DNA of 34,107 bases from Clostridia bacterium (GCA_017414505.1 JAFQLQ010000046.1:1-34107); one strand, 5' to 3'; counted from the stretch's first letter, positions 1-8,045 are shown. Translations and numbers: made by a program. Notes: a model not told the origin generated them from the sequence alone.

Positions 1-62
1 ACCAAGTCCTCTATACTTATCATCTCAACTTGATATCTGTTTTCATATCCTTTTTGCATCAT
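1..62 (-). CDS. IS1182-like transposase, N-terminal fragment (runs off the window)
   Basis: Reading leftwards from an ATG at 62-60, the first 20 codons are open to the window edge and give a peptide containing RYQVEMISIEDLV. That pattern (an R-Y-x-x-E stretch, then a DLV that usually precedes a P-x-x-H) is the usual opening of IS1182-family DDE transposases, which cut and paste their own insertion sequence. A second ATG follows directly (59-57). Only a weak G-rich ribosome binding site (around 71-77) lies upstream. No terminal inverted repeat can be identified because most of the element is outside the window. The family call rests on about 20 residues, so it is moderate; an unrelated protein with a similar start is possible. 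Confidence 0.5.
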   Translation of the reverse strand, partial: MMQKGYENRYQVEMISIEDL

Positions 63-99
63 ATTTCATCACCCAAGGATATTATACCATAAAACGCAG

Positions 100-127
100 A
101 AAAAGCCCAGACTTTTCTGGACTTTTT
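100..127. terminator. Bidirectional rho-independent terminator
   Basis: A 7-bp stem (105-111 with 116-122, one G-U pair on the minus strand) closes a 4-nt loop. It is flanked by A5 on the left and T5 on the right, so it has a U-tract in both directions. On the minus strand it ends the LacI-type gene, which stops at 158. Confidence 0.7.
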
Positions 128-137
128 CGACAGTCTG

Positions 138-157
138 AAAGGGCGTTAACGCCCTTT
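138..157. repeat. Perfect 20-bp palindrome just after the repressor stop codon
   Basis: Positions 138-157 are a perfect palindrome centred on GTTAAC with GGGCG/CGCCC arms. It directly abuts the stop codon of the LacI-type gene (158-160). As RNA it would form a hairpin with a short U3 tail on the minus strand, so it probably assists the terminator beside it. Confidence 0.55.
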
Positions 158-1129
158 TTATATGTTAAATTCAAACATTTTTACATCAATAAGCTCGTGG
201 AAAACTCTCTTTTCACCGTTTATTTTTTCTAAAAGCACTTCGGTTGCTTTGTCTGCCCACCCTTTGTTAACCATTCCTACACTGGCATAGCAAAAAGGCA
301 GATAAAGGTGTGAAGATATAGCATCAAAGCCCACTACAGGAACTTTTTTTACCTTATTTATAACCGGCATAATTTCAAAAGCAATAATATCCGAAAATGC
401 AACAATAGAATCAAAATTATATTTTTTCACAATATCTTCCGTAAGCTCATTTATATTTTCCGAAACAGGACTTATGGGGATATATTTTTCTTCATCAATT
501 GTAATGCCTGCTTCTTCGTAAGCTTTTTTAAGACCTTCAAATCTGTTGTTTCCAACTTCGATATATTTATACGAGCCTACATAAAGAGGATTTTTACAGC
601 CTTTTTCAATCAGGTATTTTCCTGCAAGGTATCCGCCCTTAACATCATCTGCACAGATATAATCTGTATCAATTTGAGAAAAATATCTTCCTATCAGTGC
701 ATAGGGCATTTCAATTTTTTTTAAAAATTCCACTCCATTACTGCTCTGCTGACAAGGGCACAGAAGCACTCCGTCAACCTGTTTACTTAAGGCAGTTGTT
801 ATCGCCTTGTATTCAAGGCTGTCGTCCTCGTTGGTATTTAAAATTATAACAGAATAGTTAAGATTCCTTAATTTATCTTCAATAAGCTTAATCTGATACG
901 CAATATGCGGATTTGAAATATCAGGCACGATTACTGCGATTGTATTAGTTTTTCCAAGACGCAGTGAAACTGCAGAATTATTGGAAACGTAGCCCATTTT
1001 TTCGGCGGTTTTAAGCACCTTCATTTTTGTTTCAACAGATATATCATCTATTCCGTTTAAAACATGAGAAACTGTTCCCACCGTTACATTAAGCTTGTTT
1101 GCAATATCTTTTAAAGTTACTTTTTTCAT
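158..1129 (-). CDS. LacI/GalR-family transcriptional repressor
   Basis: A 323-residue protein, the usual length for the family. Residues about 3-50 form the LacI helix-turn-helix and hinge helix (starts MKKVTLKDIANKLNVTVGTV, then a VSHVLNG recognition segment). Residues about 60-323 form a periplasmic-binding-protein-like effector domain (TIAVIVPDISNP). It should act as a dimeric repressor that releases DNA when it binds a sugar or sugar phosphate. It is divergent from the isomerase/epimerase operon at 1256-3550, and a LacI-type palindrome with a central CG overlaps that operon's -10 box, so this operon is the likely target. An AGGAG site precedes the ATG. Its own promoter fits TTGACA-17-TAAAAT at 1155-1183. 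The effector cannot be read from the sequence. Confidence 0.93.
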   Translation of the reverse strand: MKKVTLKDIANKLNVTVGTVSHVLNGIDDISVETKMKVLKTAEKMGYVSNNSAVSLRLGKTNTIAVIVPDISNPHIAYQIKLIEDKLRNLNYSVIILNTNEDDSLEYKAITTALSKQVDGVLLCPCQQSSNGVEFLKKIEMPYALIGRYFSQIDTDYICADDVKGGYLAGKYLIEKGCKNPLYVGSYKYIEVGNNRFEGLKKAYEEAGITIDEEKYIPISPVSENINELTEDIVKKYNFDSIVAFSDIIAFEIMPVINKVKKVPVVGFDAISSHLYLPFCYASVGMVNKGWADKATEVLLEKINGEKRVFHELIDVKMFEFNI

Positions 1130-1154
1130 ACATCATTCTCCTAAAACACTCTCT

Positions 1155-1183
1155 ATTTTATATTTTTATTTCAACTTTGTCAA
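1155..1183 (-). promoter_or_regulatory. Sigma-A promoter of the LacI-type gene
   Basis: On the minus strand there is TTGACA (1183-1178), a 17-nt spacer and TAAAAT (1160-1155), followed by an AGGAG ribosome binding site. Its -35 box is only 7 bp from the -35 box of the divergent operon promoter. Confidence 0.75.
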
Positions 1184-1190
1184 TAAGCTG

Positions 1191-1219
1191 TTGACAAAAA
1201 GCTTCAAACATGTTACTAT
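1191..1219 (+). promoter_or_regulatory. Sigma-A promoter of the isomerase/epimerase operon
   Basis: TTGACA at 1191-1196, a 17-nt spacer and TACTAT at 1214-1219. The -10 box lies inside the 1213-1232 palindrome, so bound repressor would block RNA polymerase. An AGGAGG site at 1241-1246 precedes the ATG at 1256. Confidence 0.8.
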
Positions 1220-1232
1220 AACGTTATAGTAA
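1213..1232. promoter_or_regulatory. LacI-family operator
   Basis: A perfect 20-bp palindrome, TTACTATAACGTTATAGTAA, with the central CG typical of LacI/CcpA-class operators. It covers the -10 box and start region of the operon promoter. The divergent neighbour is a LacI-type repressor, so it is most simply that protein's binding site. Confidence 0.8.
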
Positions 1233-1255
1233 ATAAAATAAGGAGGCTTATTTAT

Positions 1256-2656
1256 ATGAAAAAAACTAAAATTACTTTTGCGCTTTTCTTCGGAAACAGA
1301 GGCTTCTTCCCCGGTGAAGTAGTGGCAGGTGCAAGAGCAGAACTTACAAAAGCTGTTACAGATGCCGGTTTTAACTACATCTGTATGGAGGAGGACAAAA
1401 CCCGTTACGGTGCGGTAGAAACTCTTGCGGAAGGAAAACAGTATGCAAGATTTCTTAAAGAAAATGAAGGAAAATATGACGGTGTAATTCTTTGTCTTCC
1501 CAACTTCGGTGATGAAAACGGAGCAATTGCGGCATTGCAGGATGCAGGTGTGCCGATTCTTGTTCAGGCTTATCCCGATGAAATAGGATTGATGGATTTT
1601 GCACACAGACGTGATGCAATGTGCGGAAAATTCGCTATCTGTAATCTTTTACGTCAGGCAGATATCCCTTTTACTCTTACTAAAAAATTTGTTGTTCATC
1701 CGTCAAGCAAGGATTTTTCTGAAGACCTTTCTTATTTCGCTTCTGTATGTCGTGTGGTAAAAGGCATGAAGCGCTTTAACATAGGTACTATGGGCGCCAG
1801 AACAACTGCATTCAAAACTGTAAGATGCGACGAAATTGCATTACAGAAAAAAGGCATAAACATCGAAACAATCGACCTTAGCGATGTTTTTGCAAGAGTA
1901 GAAAAAGTTACTCCTGAAAAAGTTCAGGAAAAGAAAGCTCAGATACTTGAAATTACCGAATTTTCCGGTTATCCTGAAGAAAAACTTGAAATTATGGCAA
2001 AAGTTCAGTCCGCATTTGAAGATATTGTAAAAGAATACGATCTAAATTCAATTGCAGTTCGTTGCTGGAATGAATTCCAGACAGTTCTCGGAATTGCTCC
2101 CTGCACAAGTCTTTGTCTGCTTAACGAAGCCGGAATTGCTGCTGCCTGTGAGGTTGATATTACCAATGCCATTATGATGAGAGCTCTTTCTCTTGCGGCT
2201 GATATGCCTGCAATGCTTCTTGATTACAACAACAATTACGGTGATGATCCTAACAAGGCAATTTTGTTCCATTGCGGACCTATTGCTGAGTCTTTACTGG
2301 AAGGAAAAGGCGAAATCACCGAGCATCTGATGTTCAGAAAAAGCTTTGGTGAAGGAACCGGCGTAGGTGTAAACAAAGGCAGAATCAAAGCAGGAAATAT
2401 TACATTCGGAAGCATAAAAACCGAAAACGGAAAAATATGCGGTTTTGTCAGCGAAGGAAAATTCACCGATGAACCCATTGAAGAAGCTTTCTTTGGCAGC
2501 GGAAAGGTTGTCGAAAAGGAAAATCTCAACGCTGTTGCAAACTACATGGCTGAAAGCGGCTACAAACACCATGTAAGCACAACTTTAGGTCATCACGCAG
2601 ATAGTATTTTTGAAGCCTTTACAAAATATCTTAAATATGATATAGTTAAATTATAA
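1256..2656 (+). CDS. L-fucose/L-arabinose isomerase-family protein
   Basis: A 466-residue cytoplasmic protein resembling the L-fucose isomerase / L-arabinose isomerase superfamily, whose members convert aldoses to ketoses with a bound Mn2+. The N-terminal half reads as a Rossmann-like region (VILCLPNFGDENGAIAAL; VQAYPDEIG). The C-terminal half carries the family's typical stretches (CWNEFQTVLGIAPC; ACEVDITNAIMM; the end ...TTLGHHADSIFEAF). The C-terminal H-H-A-D is a plausible metal/substrate segment. The start is fixed by AGGAGG nine bases upstream. It is followed after 12 nt by a 3-epimerase and both sit under the LacI-type operator, so the pair probably interconverts an uncommon sugar. It is shorter than classical FucI, and the sugar is not identifiable from sequence. 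Confidence 0.85.
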   Translation: MKKTKITFALFFGNRGFFPGEVVAGARAELTKAVTDAGFNYICMEEDKTRYGAVETLAEGKQYARFLKENEGKYDGVILCLPNFGDENGAIAALQDAGVPILVQAYPDEIGLMDFAHRRDAMCGKFAICNLLRQADIPFTLTKKFVVHPSSKDFSEDLSYFASVCRVVKGMKRFNIGTMGARTTAFKTVRCDEIALQKKGINIETIDLSDVFARVEKVTPEKVQEKKAQILEITEFSGYPEEKLEIMAKVQSAFEDIVKEYDLNSIAVRCWNEFQTVLGIAPCTSLCLLNEAGIAAACEVDITNAIMMRALSLAADMPAMLLDYNNNYGDDPNKAILFHCGPIAESLLEGKGEITEHLMFRKSFGEGTGVGVNKGRIKAGNITFGSIKTENGKICGFVSEGKFTDEPIEEAFFGSGKVVEKENLNAVANYMAESGYKHHVSTTLGHHADSIFEAFTKYLKYDIVKL

Positions 2657-2668
2657 GGAGGTATTATT

Positions 2669-3550
2669 ATGAATAAACTTGGTATTTTTATGAATTTCTG
2701 GGAAAAAGACTGGGATGCCGATCACGCAAAATATATAAAAAAAGCAGCGGATATCGGTTATGATGTTTTAGAATTTCAGGCTCAGCCTTTACTTGAAATG
2801 TCCGATGAAAAATTAAAATCTTTAAAAGCTCTTGCTGACGAAGTTGGAATAGAGCTTACTTACAGTCTTGGACTTGATCCTGCCTATGATGTTTCCTCTC
2901 CTGATGAAAATGTTCGTCTTGGCGGTGTGGATTACCTTAAGAGAATTGTAACTCAGATAGGCAAAATGGACGGAAAGCTTCTTTCCGGTGTAAGTTATGC
3001 AGGATGGGGAACTCCTCCCTACATTTTAAACGACAAACGTCCGCTTCTTGAAAACAGCTTAAAAAGTATGCGTTCCATAATCAAAACCGCTGAAGACTGC
3101 GGAGTTACCTACTGCGTTGAGGCTGTTAACAGATTCGAGGGCTGCCTTATCAACACAGCCCAGGAAGCACTTGACTATGCCGCTGAGGTAGACAGCAAAA
3201 ACATTGGGGTTCTTCTTGATACTTATCATATGAATATCGAAGAAAATTCCATCGGTGACGCAATAAGACTTGTAGGCGACAAGCTTACAAGCTTCCACAC
3301 AGGAGAAAACAACCGTACTGCACCCGGAAAAGGTCATCTTGACTGGGATGAAATTTTTAAGGCTCTTTCGGAAATTTCCTATAAAAACCGCATTGTATGC
3401 GAGCCTTTCGTAATGATGGGCGGAGAGGTTGGCCGTGATATTCACGTTTTCCGTGACCTTATTGACAATCCTTCGGAAGAAAGAATTGACGAAGAAGCAA
3501 AATATATTCTTGAATTTGAAAAATCAATGATGAAAAAGTGGAATATGTAA
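2669..3550 (+). CDS. D-tagatose/D-psicose (allulose) 3-epimerase-type sugar isomerase
   Basis: A 293-residue TIM-barrel protein of the xylose-isomerase-like fold, matching the 3-epimerase group in length and motifs. These enzymes epimerise ketohexoses at C3 using a divalent metal. By alignment from memory with clostridial D-psicose 3-epimerases, the four metal ligands are present: E151 (in CVEAVNRFE), D184 (LLDTYHMNIEE), H210 (SFHTGENNR) and E245 (VCEPFVMMGG). The segments DTYHMNIEE and HTGENNR...PG are diagnostic. An AGGAGG site sits just before the ATG. It is second in the operon after the isomerase-like gene, and a strong terminator follows. A ketose delivered by the upstream isomerase would be a natural substrate, but that is inference. 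Confidence 0.88.
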   Translation: MNKLGIFMNFWEKDWDADHAKYIKKAADIGYDVLEFQAQPLLEMSDEKLKSLKALADEVGIELTYSLGLDPAYDVSSPDENVRLGGVDYLKRIVTQIGKMDGKLLSGVSYAGWGTPPYILNDKRPLLENSLKSMRSIIKTAEDCGVTYCVEAVNRFEGCLINTAQEALDYAAEVDSKNIGVLLDTYHMNIEENSIGDAIRLVGDKLTSFHTGENNRTAPGKGHLDWDEIFKALSEISYKNRIVCEPFVMMGGEVGRDIHVFRDLIDNPSEERIDEEAKYILEFEKSMMKKWNM

Positions 3551-3556
3551 TATTTT

Positions 3557-3588
3557 AGGGGATACCATCAAGGCATCCCCTCTTTTTG
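3557..3588 (+). terminator. Rho-independent terminator of the sugar operon
   Basis: A 10-bp stem with one A/C mismatch (3557-3566 with 3572-3581) around a 5-nt loop, followed by a run of five T (3583-3587). It lies 7 nt after the epimerase stop codon. Confidence 0.85.
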
Positions 3589-3616
3589 TATAAAAATCAC
3601 TTATAAGGAAATAATA
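3588..3616 (+). promoter_or_regulatory. Candidate forespore sigma-F-type promoter
   Basis: GTATA at 3588-3592 and GGAAATAATA at 3607-3616 fit the sigma-F consensus boxes (GywTA and GGnrAnAnTw) base for base. The spacer is 14 nt, one or two shorter than usual. It sits just upstream of the SpoIIQ-like gene, whose namesake is transcribed by sigma-F. No good TTGACA/TATAAT pair was seen here. Confidence 0.45.
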
Positions 3617-3635
3617 ACCTTACGAGGTGATGTTT

Positions 3636-4352
3636 ATGAAAAATCTGTCAGTCAAACTTAAAAAGGTTTATTCGGGATTTTTAATTGTATTTTCAATTAT
3701 CGTAATTATAACAGTTTGTTTTTTTATGAATCTGTGGTACAAATTCGGAATTACTTTAAAGCAGATTCCGTCAGTGATGACAGTTCAAAAAGAAAGTCAG
3801 CCGGTTCTTTTGAACGCTCCGGAAGTTAACCAAGAACCGGAAACCGTACCACAGGGAGAAATATCCGAAACCAGTCCGCCTGCAGTTATTCCCGTATACG
3901 AAGAAATTGTACCGGTTTCAGCCGAACCCGAAGAAGTTATTACAAAAAATCCGTTTACGCCTATATGCCCGATAGCAGGAAAGGAATTTGGTGAATACAA
4001 GGGAGACAAGCTTACTTTTTCTTCTCTGTTTGATGACTGGAGAATATACAACGGAGTGGATATTTATGCAGAAGAAAACACTCCTGTTCTTGCAGTTGAA
4101 GACGGTACTGTAGAAAAAATTATCAATGATAAAATTCTCGGAATTTCCATTATAATAAGTCACTCCGAGGGTTATAGCTCGGTTTACGAAAATCTTTCAA
4201 CCGATACCCTTGTTTCAGAAGGTGAAAATGTTACAAGAGAACAGATAATAAGCGGAATGGGGACAAATAAATTCTACAAAGATAAAAACGGCAATTATCT
4301 TCATTTCGAGCTTAAGAAAAACGGCAAAGATATTAACCCTTCCAGCATCTGA
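3636..4352 (+). CDS. SpoIIQ-like membrane protein with a degenerate LytM (M23) domain
   Basis: A 238-residue protein: a short positive N-terminus, one membrane helix (about 13-31), a Pro/Glu-rich linker (about 50-105), and an M23/LytM-type domain (about 110-235). The metal and catalytic residues of active M23 peptidases are mostly lost. The H-x3-D motif reads Y138-N-G-V-D142, the Y-A-H-L-S motif reads YENLS, and H-x-H reads Y221-L-H223. This matches the dead LytM domain of Bacillus SpoIIQ, which holds the forespore side of the SpoIIQ-SpoIIIAH channel. yabP/yabQ elsewhere in the window show a spore former. The ATG at 3636 is chosen because GAGGTGAT (3624-3631) is well placed for it; GTG 3627 and ATG 3630 overlap that site. 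It could also be another non-catalytic LytM regulator. Confidence 0.65.
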   Translation: MKNLSVKLKKVYSGFLIVFSIIVIITVCFFMNLWYKFGITLKQIPSVMTVQKESQPVLLNAPEVNQEPETVPQGEISETSPPAVIPVYEEIVPVSAEPEEVITKNPFTPICPIAGKEFGEYKGDKLTFSSLFDDWRIYNGVDIYAEENTPVLAVEDGTVEKIINDKILGISIIISHSEGYSSVYENLSTDTLVSEGENVTREQIISGMGTNKFYKDKNGNYLHFELKKNGKDINPSSI

Positions 4353-4360
4353 AGCTTGTG

Positions 4361-4399
4361 AAAATCCACAAATAAAAATTTGGTTAATTTGTGGATTTT
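4361..4399. terminator. Hairpin terminator after the SpoIIQ-like gene
   Basis: A perfect 12-bp stem (4361-4372 with 4388-4399) has A4 on the left and T4 on the right, with a 15-nt loop. It begins 9 nt after the stop codon at 4352 and is followed by a T-rich tail. Confidence 0.7.
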
Positions 4400-4441
4400 A
4401 TTTATTCGTTATAAAATTAACAAACTTGAATAAAAAAAAGC

Positions 4442-4470
4442 TTTACAAAAGGGGAAATATGTATTATAAT
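4442..4470 (+). promoter_or_regulatory. Strong sigma-A promoter of PFOR
   Basis: TTTACA at 4442-4447, a 17-nt spacer and a consensus TATAAT at 4465-4470. Transcription should start near 4477, leaving a leader of about 65 nt before the ATG at 4542. The near-consensus match suits a highly expressed enzyme. Confidence 0.8.
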
Positions 4471-4504
4471 GGAATTTGGGTAAAACCAATTTAATGTTAG
4501 TAAC

Positions 4505-4520
4505 TCACCCTTAAGGGTGA
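4505..4520 (+). promoter_or_regulatory. 16-bp palindrome in the PFOR leader
   Basis: TCACCCTTAAGGGTGA is a perfect palindrome in the 5' leader, ending 5 nt before the AAGGAGGT ribosome binding site (4526-4533). It could be an operator for a DNA-binding dimer or a small RNA hairpin beside the ribosome site. It does not match the Rex operator (TTGTTAA-N4-TTAACAA). Confidence 0.4.
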
Positions 4521-4541
4521 TAAATAAGGAGGTAAATATTC

Positions 4542-7500
4542 ATGGCAAGAAAAATGAAAACCATGGATGGTAACAATGCCGCAGCTTGGGCGTCATATGC
4601 TTTTACTGATGTAGCAGCTATATACCCCATTACACCTTCCTCTGTTATGGCCGAAGTAACAGACGAATGGGCGGTTGACAACAGAAAAAATATTTTCGGT
4701 CAGCCTGTAAAGGTTGTTGAAATGCAGTCCGAAGCAGGTGCTGCCGGAACAGTTCACGGCTCACTGGCAGCCGGTGCTCTTACAACTACCTACACAGCTT
4801 CTCAGGGTCTTCTTCTTATGATACCCAATATGTACAAAATGGCCGGTGAATTACTGCCCTCAGTTATTCACGTTAGTGCTCGTTGCGTAGCTTCTCACGC
4901 TCTTAACATTTTCGGTGATCATTCCGACGTTATGGCTTGCCGTCAGACAGGTTATGCAATGCTTTGCTCAAACAGCACTCAGGAAGTTATGGACCTTGGT
5001 GCAATTGCTCATCTTGCAGCAATTAAAGGTAAGATTCCCTTCTTACACTTCTTCGACGGTTTCAGAACTTCTCACGAAATAGATAAAATCGAAGTTTGGG
5101 ATTACGAAGATTTAAAAGAAATGGTTGATATGGACGCTGTTAAAGAGTTCAGAAACAATTCTTTAAATCCTGAACACCCCGTTTTAAGAGGTAGTGCTCA
5201 GAACCCCGACATCTTCTTCCAGAACAGAGAAGCTTGTAACAAATATTATGACAATGTTCCTGCTGTTGTTGAAGAATATATGAACAAAGTTAACGCTAAA
5301 ATCGGTACAGATTATAAATTAGTTAACTACTACGGTGCTCCCGATGCTACAAAAGTTATCGTTGCTATGGGTTCCGTTTGTGAAACAATTGAAGAAACTA
5401 TCGATTATTTAGTTGCTAAAGGCGAAAAAGTAGGTTTACTTAAAGTTCGTCTGTACAGACCTTTCCCCGTTGAAGCATTCTTAAAAGCTGTTCCTGCAAC
5501 CTGCGAAAAAATCGCTGTTCTTGACAGAACTAAAGAACCCGGTTCAATCGGTGAACCTCTGTATCTTGATGTTTGCGCTTGCTACGCAGGCAAAGACAAA
5601 GCTCCTATGATTGTTGGCGGTAGATACGGTCTTGGTTCTAAAGACACTATCCCTGCAGATATCATTGCTTGTTACAGAAATCTTGATGCTGCTGAACCCG
5701 TTAAAGGCTTCACACTATCCATCACAGACGATGTAACAAATCTATCTCTTCCCAGAGTTGAAAATCCCGACACTTCTGCTGAAGGTAACACAGCTTGTAA
5801 GTTCTGGGGACTTGGTTCCGACGGTACTGTTGGTGCTAACAAAAACTCTATTAAAATCATCGGTGACCATACTGATTTATATGCTCAGGCATACTTCAGC
5901 TATGACTCTAAAAAATCCGGTGGTATCACCGTATCTCACTTAAGATTCGGTAAAAAACCGATTAAATCAACTTATTTAATTAATAAAGCTAACTTCGTTG
6001 CTTGTCACAACCCCTCATATGTTGATAAATATGATATGGTTGAAGACTTGGTTCCCGGCGGTAAATTCCTACTTAACTGCGCTTGGGATATTAACGAACT
6101 TTCCGAAAGACTTCCTGCAAGCATGAAGAAATACATCGCTGAAAACGATATCGCTTTCTACACTATCGATGCTATCGGTATTGCTAAAGAGCTTGGTCTT
6201 GGAAACAAAACCTCTATCGTTCTACAGTCTGCATTCTTCAAAATTGCTGACGTTATTCCTTTCGCTGATGCTGTTGAATATATGAAAGCAGCTGTTGTTA
6301 AATCTTTCGGCGCTAAAGGTGAAAAAATCGTTTCTATGAACCATCAGGCTATCGCTGAAGGTGAAAAGAATATTAAGAAAATCGACGTTCCTGCAGACTG
6401 GGCTAACGCTACAGATGCTGCTAAGGAAGAAAAAGAAGTTCCCGCATTTGTTAAGAACATCTTAGAGCCCTGTAACAAACAGGCTGGTGACAAAATCCCT
6501 GTTTCCACATTTATGGATATGGTTGACGGTCATCTTCCTCAGGGTATGGCTGCATACGAAAAGAGAGGTATTGCAGTAGATGTTCCTGAATGGATTCCTG
6601 AAAATTGTATTCAGTGTAACCAGTGTTCACTTGTTTGTCCTCACGCTGCTATCCGTCCTATCGTTATGAATGCTGAAGAAGCTGCTAACGCTCCTGAAGG
6701 TATGGTAGGCAAGAAGATGATTGGTAAAGGTATGGAAGATTACTCCTTCTATATGGCTGTTACTCCTCTTGATTGTAGCGGATGTTCAAACTGTGCTAAG
6801 GTTTGTCCTGCTAAGGAAAAAGCTCTTGTTATGAAACCTATCGATACTCAGGTTGAAAAACAGGCTCACTTCGATTATGGCGTATCTCTTGCTCCTAAAG
6901 CAGACCTGTACGCTCTACCGCTGAACGTTAAGAACTCTCAGTTCCGTCAGCCTCTACTTGAATTCTCCGGCGCTTGTGCTGGTTGTGGTGAAACTCCTTA
7001 TGCTAAACTTATCACTCAGGTTTGCGGAGACAGAACTTATATCTCCAATGCAACAGGATGTTCCTCCATCTGGGGTGGTTCCGCTCCTTCTACACCTTAC
7101 ACCGTAAATGCTAAAGGTCACGGTCCTGCTTGGGCTAACTCCTTGTTTGAAGATAACGCAGAACACGGTTTAGGTATGGCTGTTGGTGCTAAACAGTTAA
7201 GAGAAAGACTAAAAGGTCAGGTTGCTGAAATCAGCGATGCAGGTGTTCAGGAAGCTGCTAAAGCTTGGTTAGACACCTACGAAAGCGTTGATGAAAACGC
7301 TGCTGCTGCAGATGCTCTAATCGCTGCTTTAGAAGCTTGCGGAAGTGCAGAAGCAAAAGCTGTTCTTGACTTTAAAGAATTCCTATCCAAGAAAGCTGTT
7401 TGGATCTTCGGTGGTGACGGTTGGGCTTACGATATCGGTTTCGGCGGTCTTGACCACGTTCTTGCTTCCGGCGAAGATGTAAACGTAATGGTATTCGATA

Positions 7501-8045
7501 CCGAAGTTTACTCCAACACCGGTGGACAGGCTTCCAAATCTACACCTACCGGTGCTGTTGCTCAGTTCGCAGCAGGCGGTAAACCCATCAAGAAGAAAAA
7601 CCTTGCTGAAATTGCTATGTCCTACGGATATGTATATGTAGCTCAGGTTGCTCTTGGTGCTGATATGAACCAGACAGTTAAAGCTATTAAAGAAGCTGTT
7701 GCTTACAACGGTCCTTCACTGATTATCGGTTACGCTCCCTGTATCAACCACGGTATTAAGGGCGGTATGACAGATACTCAGAAGATTATTAAAAATGCCG
7801 TTAAAGCTGGTTACTGGCATACATTCAGATTTGATCCTACTCTTGCAGACGAAGGAAAGAATCCGTTCCAGCTTGATTCTAAAGCTCCCGATGCTTCTTA
7901 TCAGGACTTCATCTTAAACGAAGTTCGTTACAGCTCACTTGCTCGTAAGTTCCCCGAAAAAGCAGAAGAATTATTTGCTACTGCTGAGGAACAGGCAAAA
8001 GCTAAATACGACAGACTTGTTAAATTCTCAGGTTTGTATGAATAA
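4542..8045 (+). CDS. nifJ: Pyruvate:ferredoxin (flavodoxin) oxidoreductase, single-chain
   Basis: A 1167-residue homodimer-type PFOR of normal length. It converts pyruvate and CoA to acetyl-CoA, CO2 and reduced ferredoxin in the cytoplasm. The order is an N-terminal pyruvate/TPP domain (AAIYPITPSSVMAE), a transketolase-C-like domain, a gamma domain (about 420-620), and a ferredoxin-like domain with two 4Fe-4S motifs: C689-C692-C695-C699 and C745-C748-C751-C755. Then comes the TPP domain with the proximal-cluster cysteines (C812, C815) and GDGWAYDIGFGG near 958, followed by NTGGQ and STPTG. AAGGAGGT is 8 nt before the ATG. It is monocistronic, with its own consensus promoter and a strong terminator. 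Codon choice leans heavily to GCT, GTT and GGT, as expected for an abundant protein. Confidence 0.97.
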   Translation: MARKMKTMDGNNAAAWASYAFTDVAAIYPITPSSVMAEVTDEWAVDNRKNIFGQPVKVVEMQSEAGAAGTVHGSLAAGALTTTYTASQGLLLMIPNMYKMAGELLPSVIHVSARCVASHALNIFGDHSDVMACRQTGYAMLCSNSTQEVMDLGAIAHLAAIKGKIPFLHFFDGFRTSHEIDKIEVWDYEDLKEMVDMDAVKEFRNNSLNPEHPVLRGSAQNPDIFFQNREACNKYYDNVPAVVEEYMNKVNAKIGTDYKLVNYYGAPDATKVIVAMGSVCETIEETIDYLVAKGEKVGLLKVRLYRPFPVEAFLKAVPATCEKIAVLDRTKEPGSIGEPLYLDVCACYAGKDKAPMIVGGRYGLGSKDTIPADIIACYRNLDAAEPVKGFTLSITDDVTNLSLPRVENPDTSAEGNTACKFWGLGSDGTVGANKNSIKIIGDHTDLYAQAYFSYDSKKSGGITVSHLRFGKKPIKSTYLINKANFVACHNPSYVDKYDMVEDLVPGGKFLLNCAWDINELSERLPASMKKYIAENDIAFYTIDAIGIAKELGLGNKTSIVLQSAFFKIADVIPFADAVEYMKAAVVKSFGAKGEKIVSMNHQAIAEGEKNIKKIDVPADWANATDAAKEEKEVPAFVKNILEPCNKQAGDKIPVSTFMDMVDGHLPQGMAAYEKRGIAVDVPEWIPENCIQCNQCSLVCPHAAIRPIVMNAEEAANAPEGMVGKKMIGKGMEDYSFYMAVTPLDCSGCSNCAKVCPAKEKALVMKPIDTQVEKQAHFDYGVSLAPKADLYALPLNVKNSQFRQPLLEFSGACAGCGETPYAKLITQVCGDRTYISNATGCSSIWGGSAPSTPYTVNAKGHGPAWANSLFEDNAEHGLGMAVGAKQLRERLKGQVAEISDAGVQEAAKAWLDTYESVDENAAAADALIAALEACGSAEAKAVLDFKEFLSKKAVWIFGGDGWAYDIGFGGLDHVLASGEDVNVMVFDTEVYSNTGGQASKSTPTGAVAQFAAGGKPIKKKNLAEIAMSYGYVYVAQVALGADMNQTVKAIKEAVAYNGPSLIIGYAPCINHGIKGGMTDTQKIIKNAVKAGYWHTFRFDPTLADEGKNPFQLDSKAPDASYQDFILNEVRYSSLARKFPEKAEELFATAEEQAKAKYDRLVKFSGLYE

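Noticed and set aside
4501..4520. Rex (NADH-sensing) operator in front of PFOR
   Set aside because: The palindrome does not fit TTGTTAA-N4-TTAACAA, so no Rex call is made.
5758..5943. Short ORFs in other frames of PFOR and other long genes, such as this 61-codon one
   Set aside because: They lie inside strongly coding genes, have no ribosome sites and show no recognisable domain.
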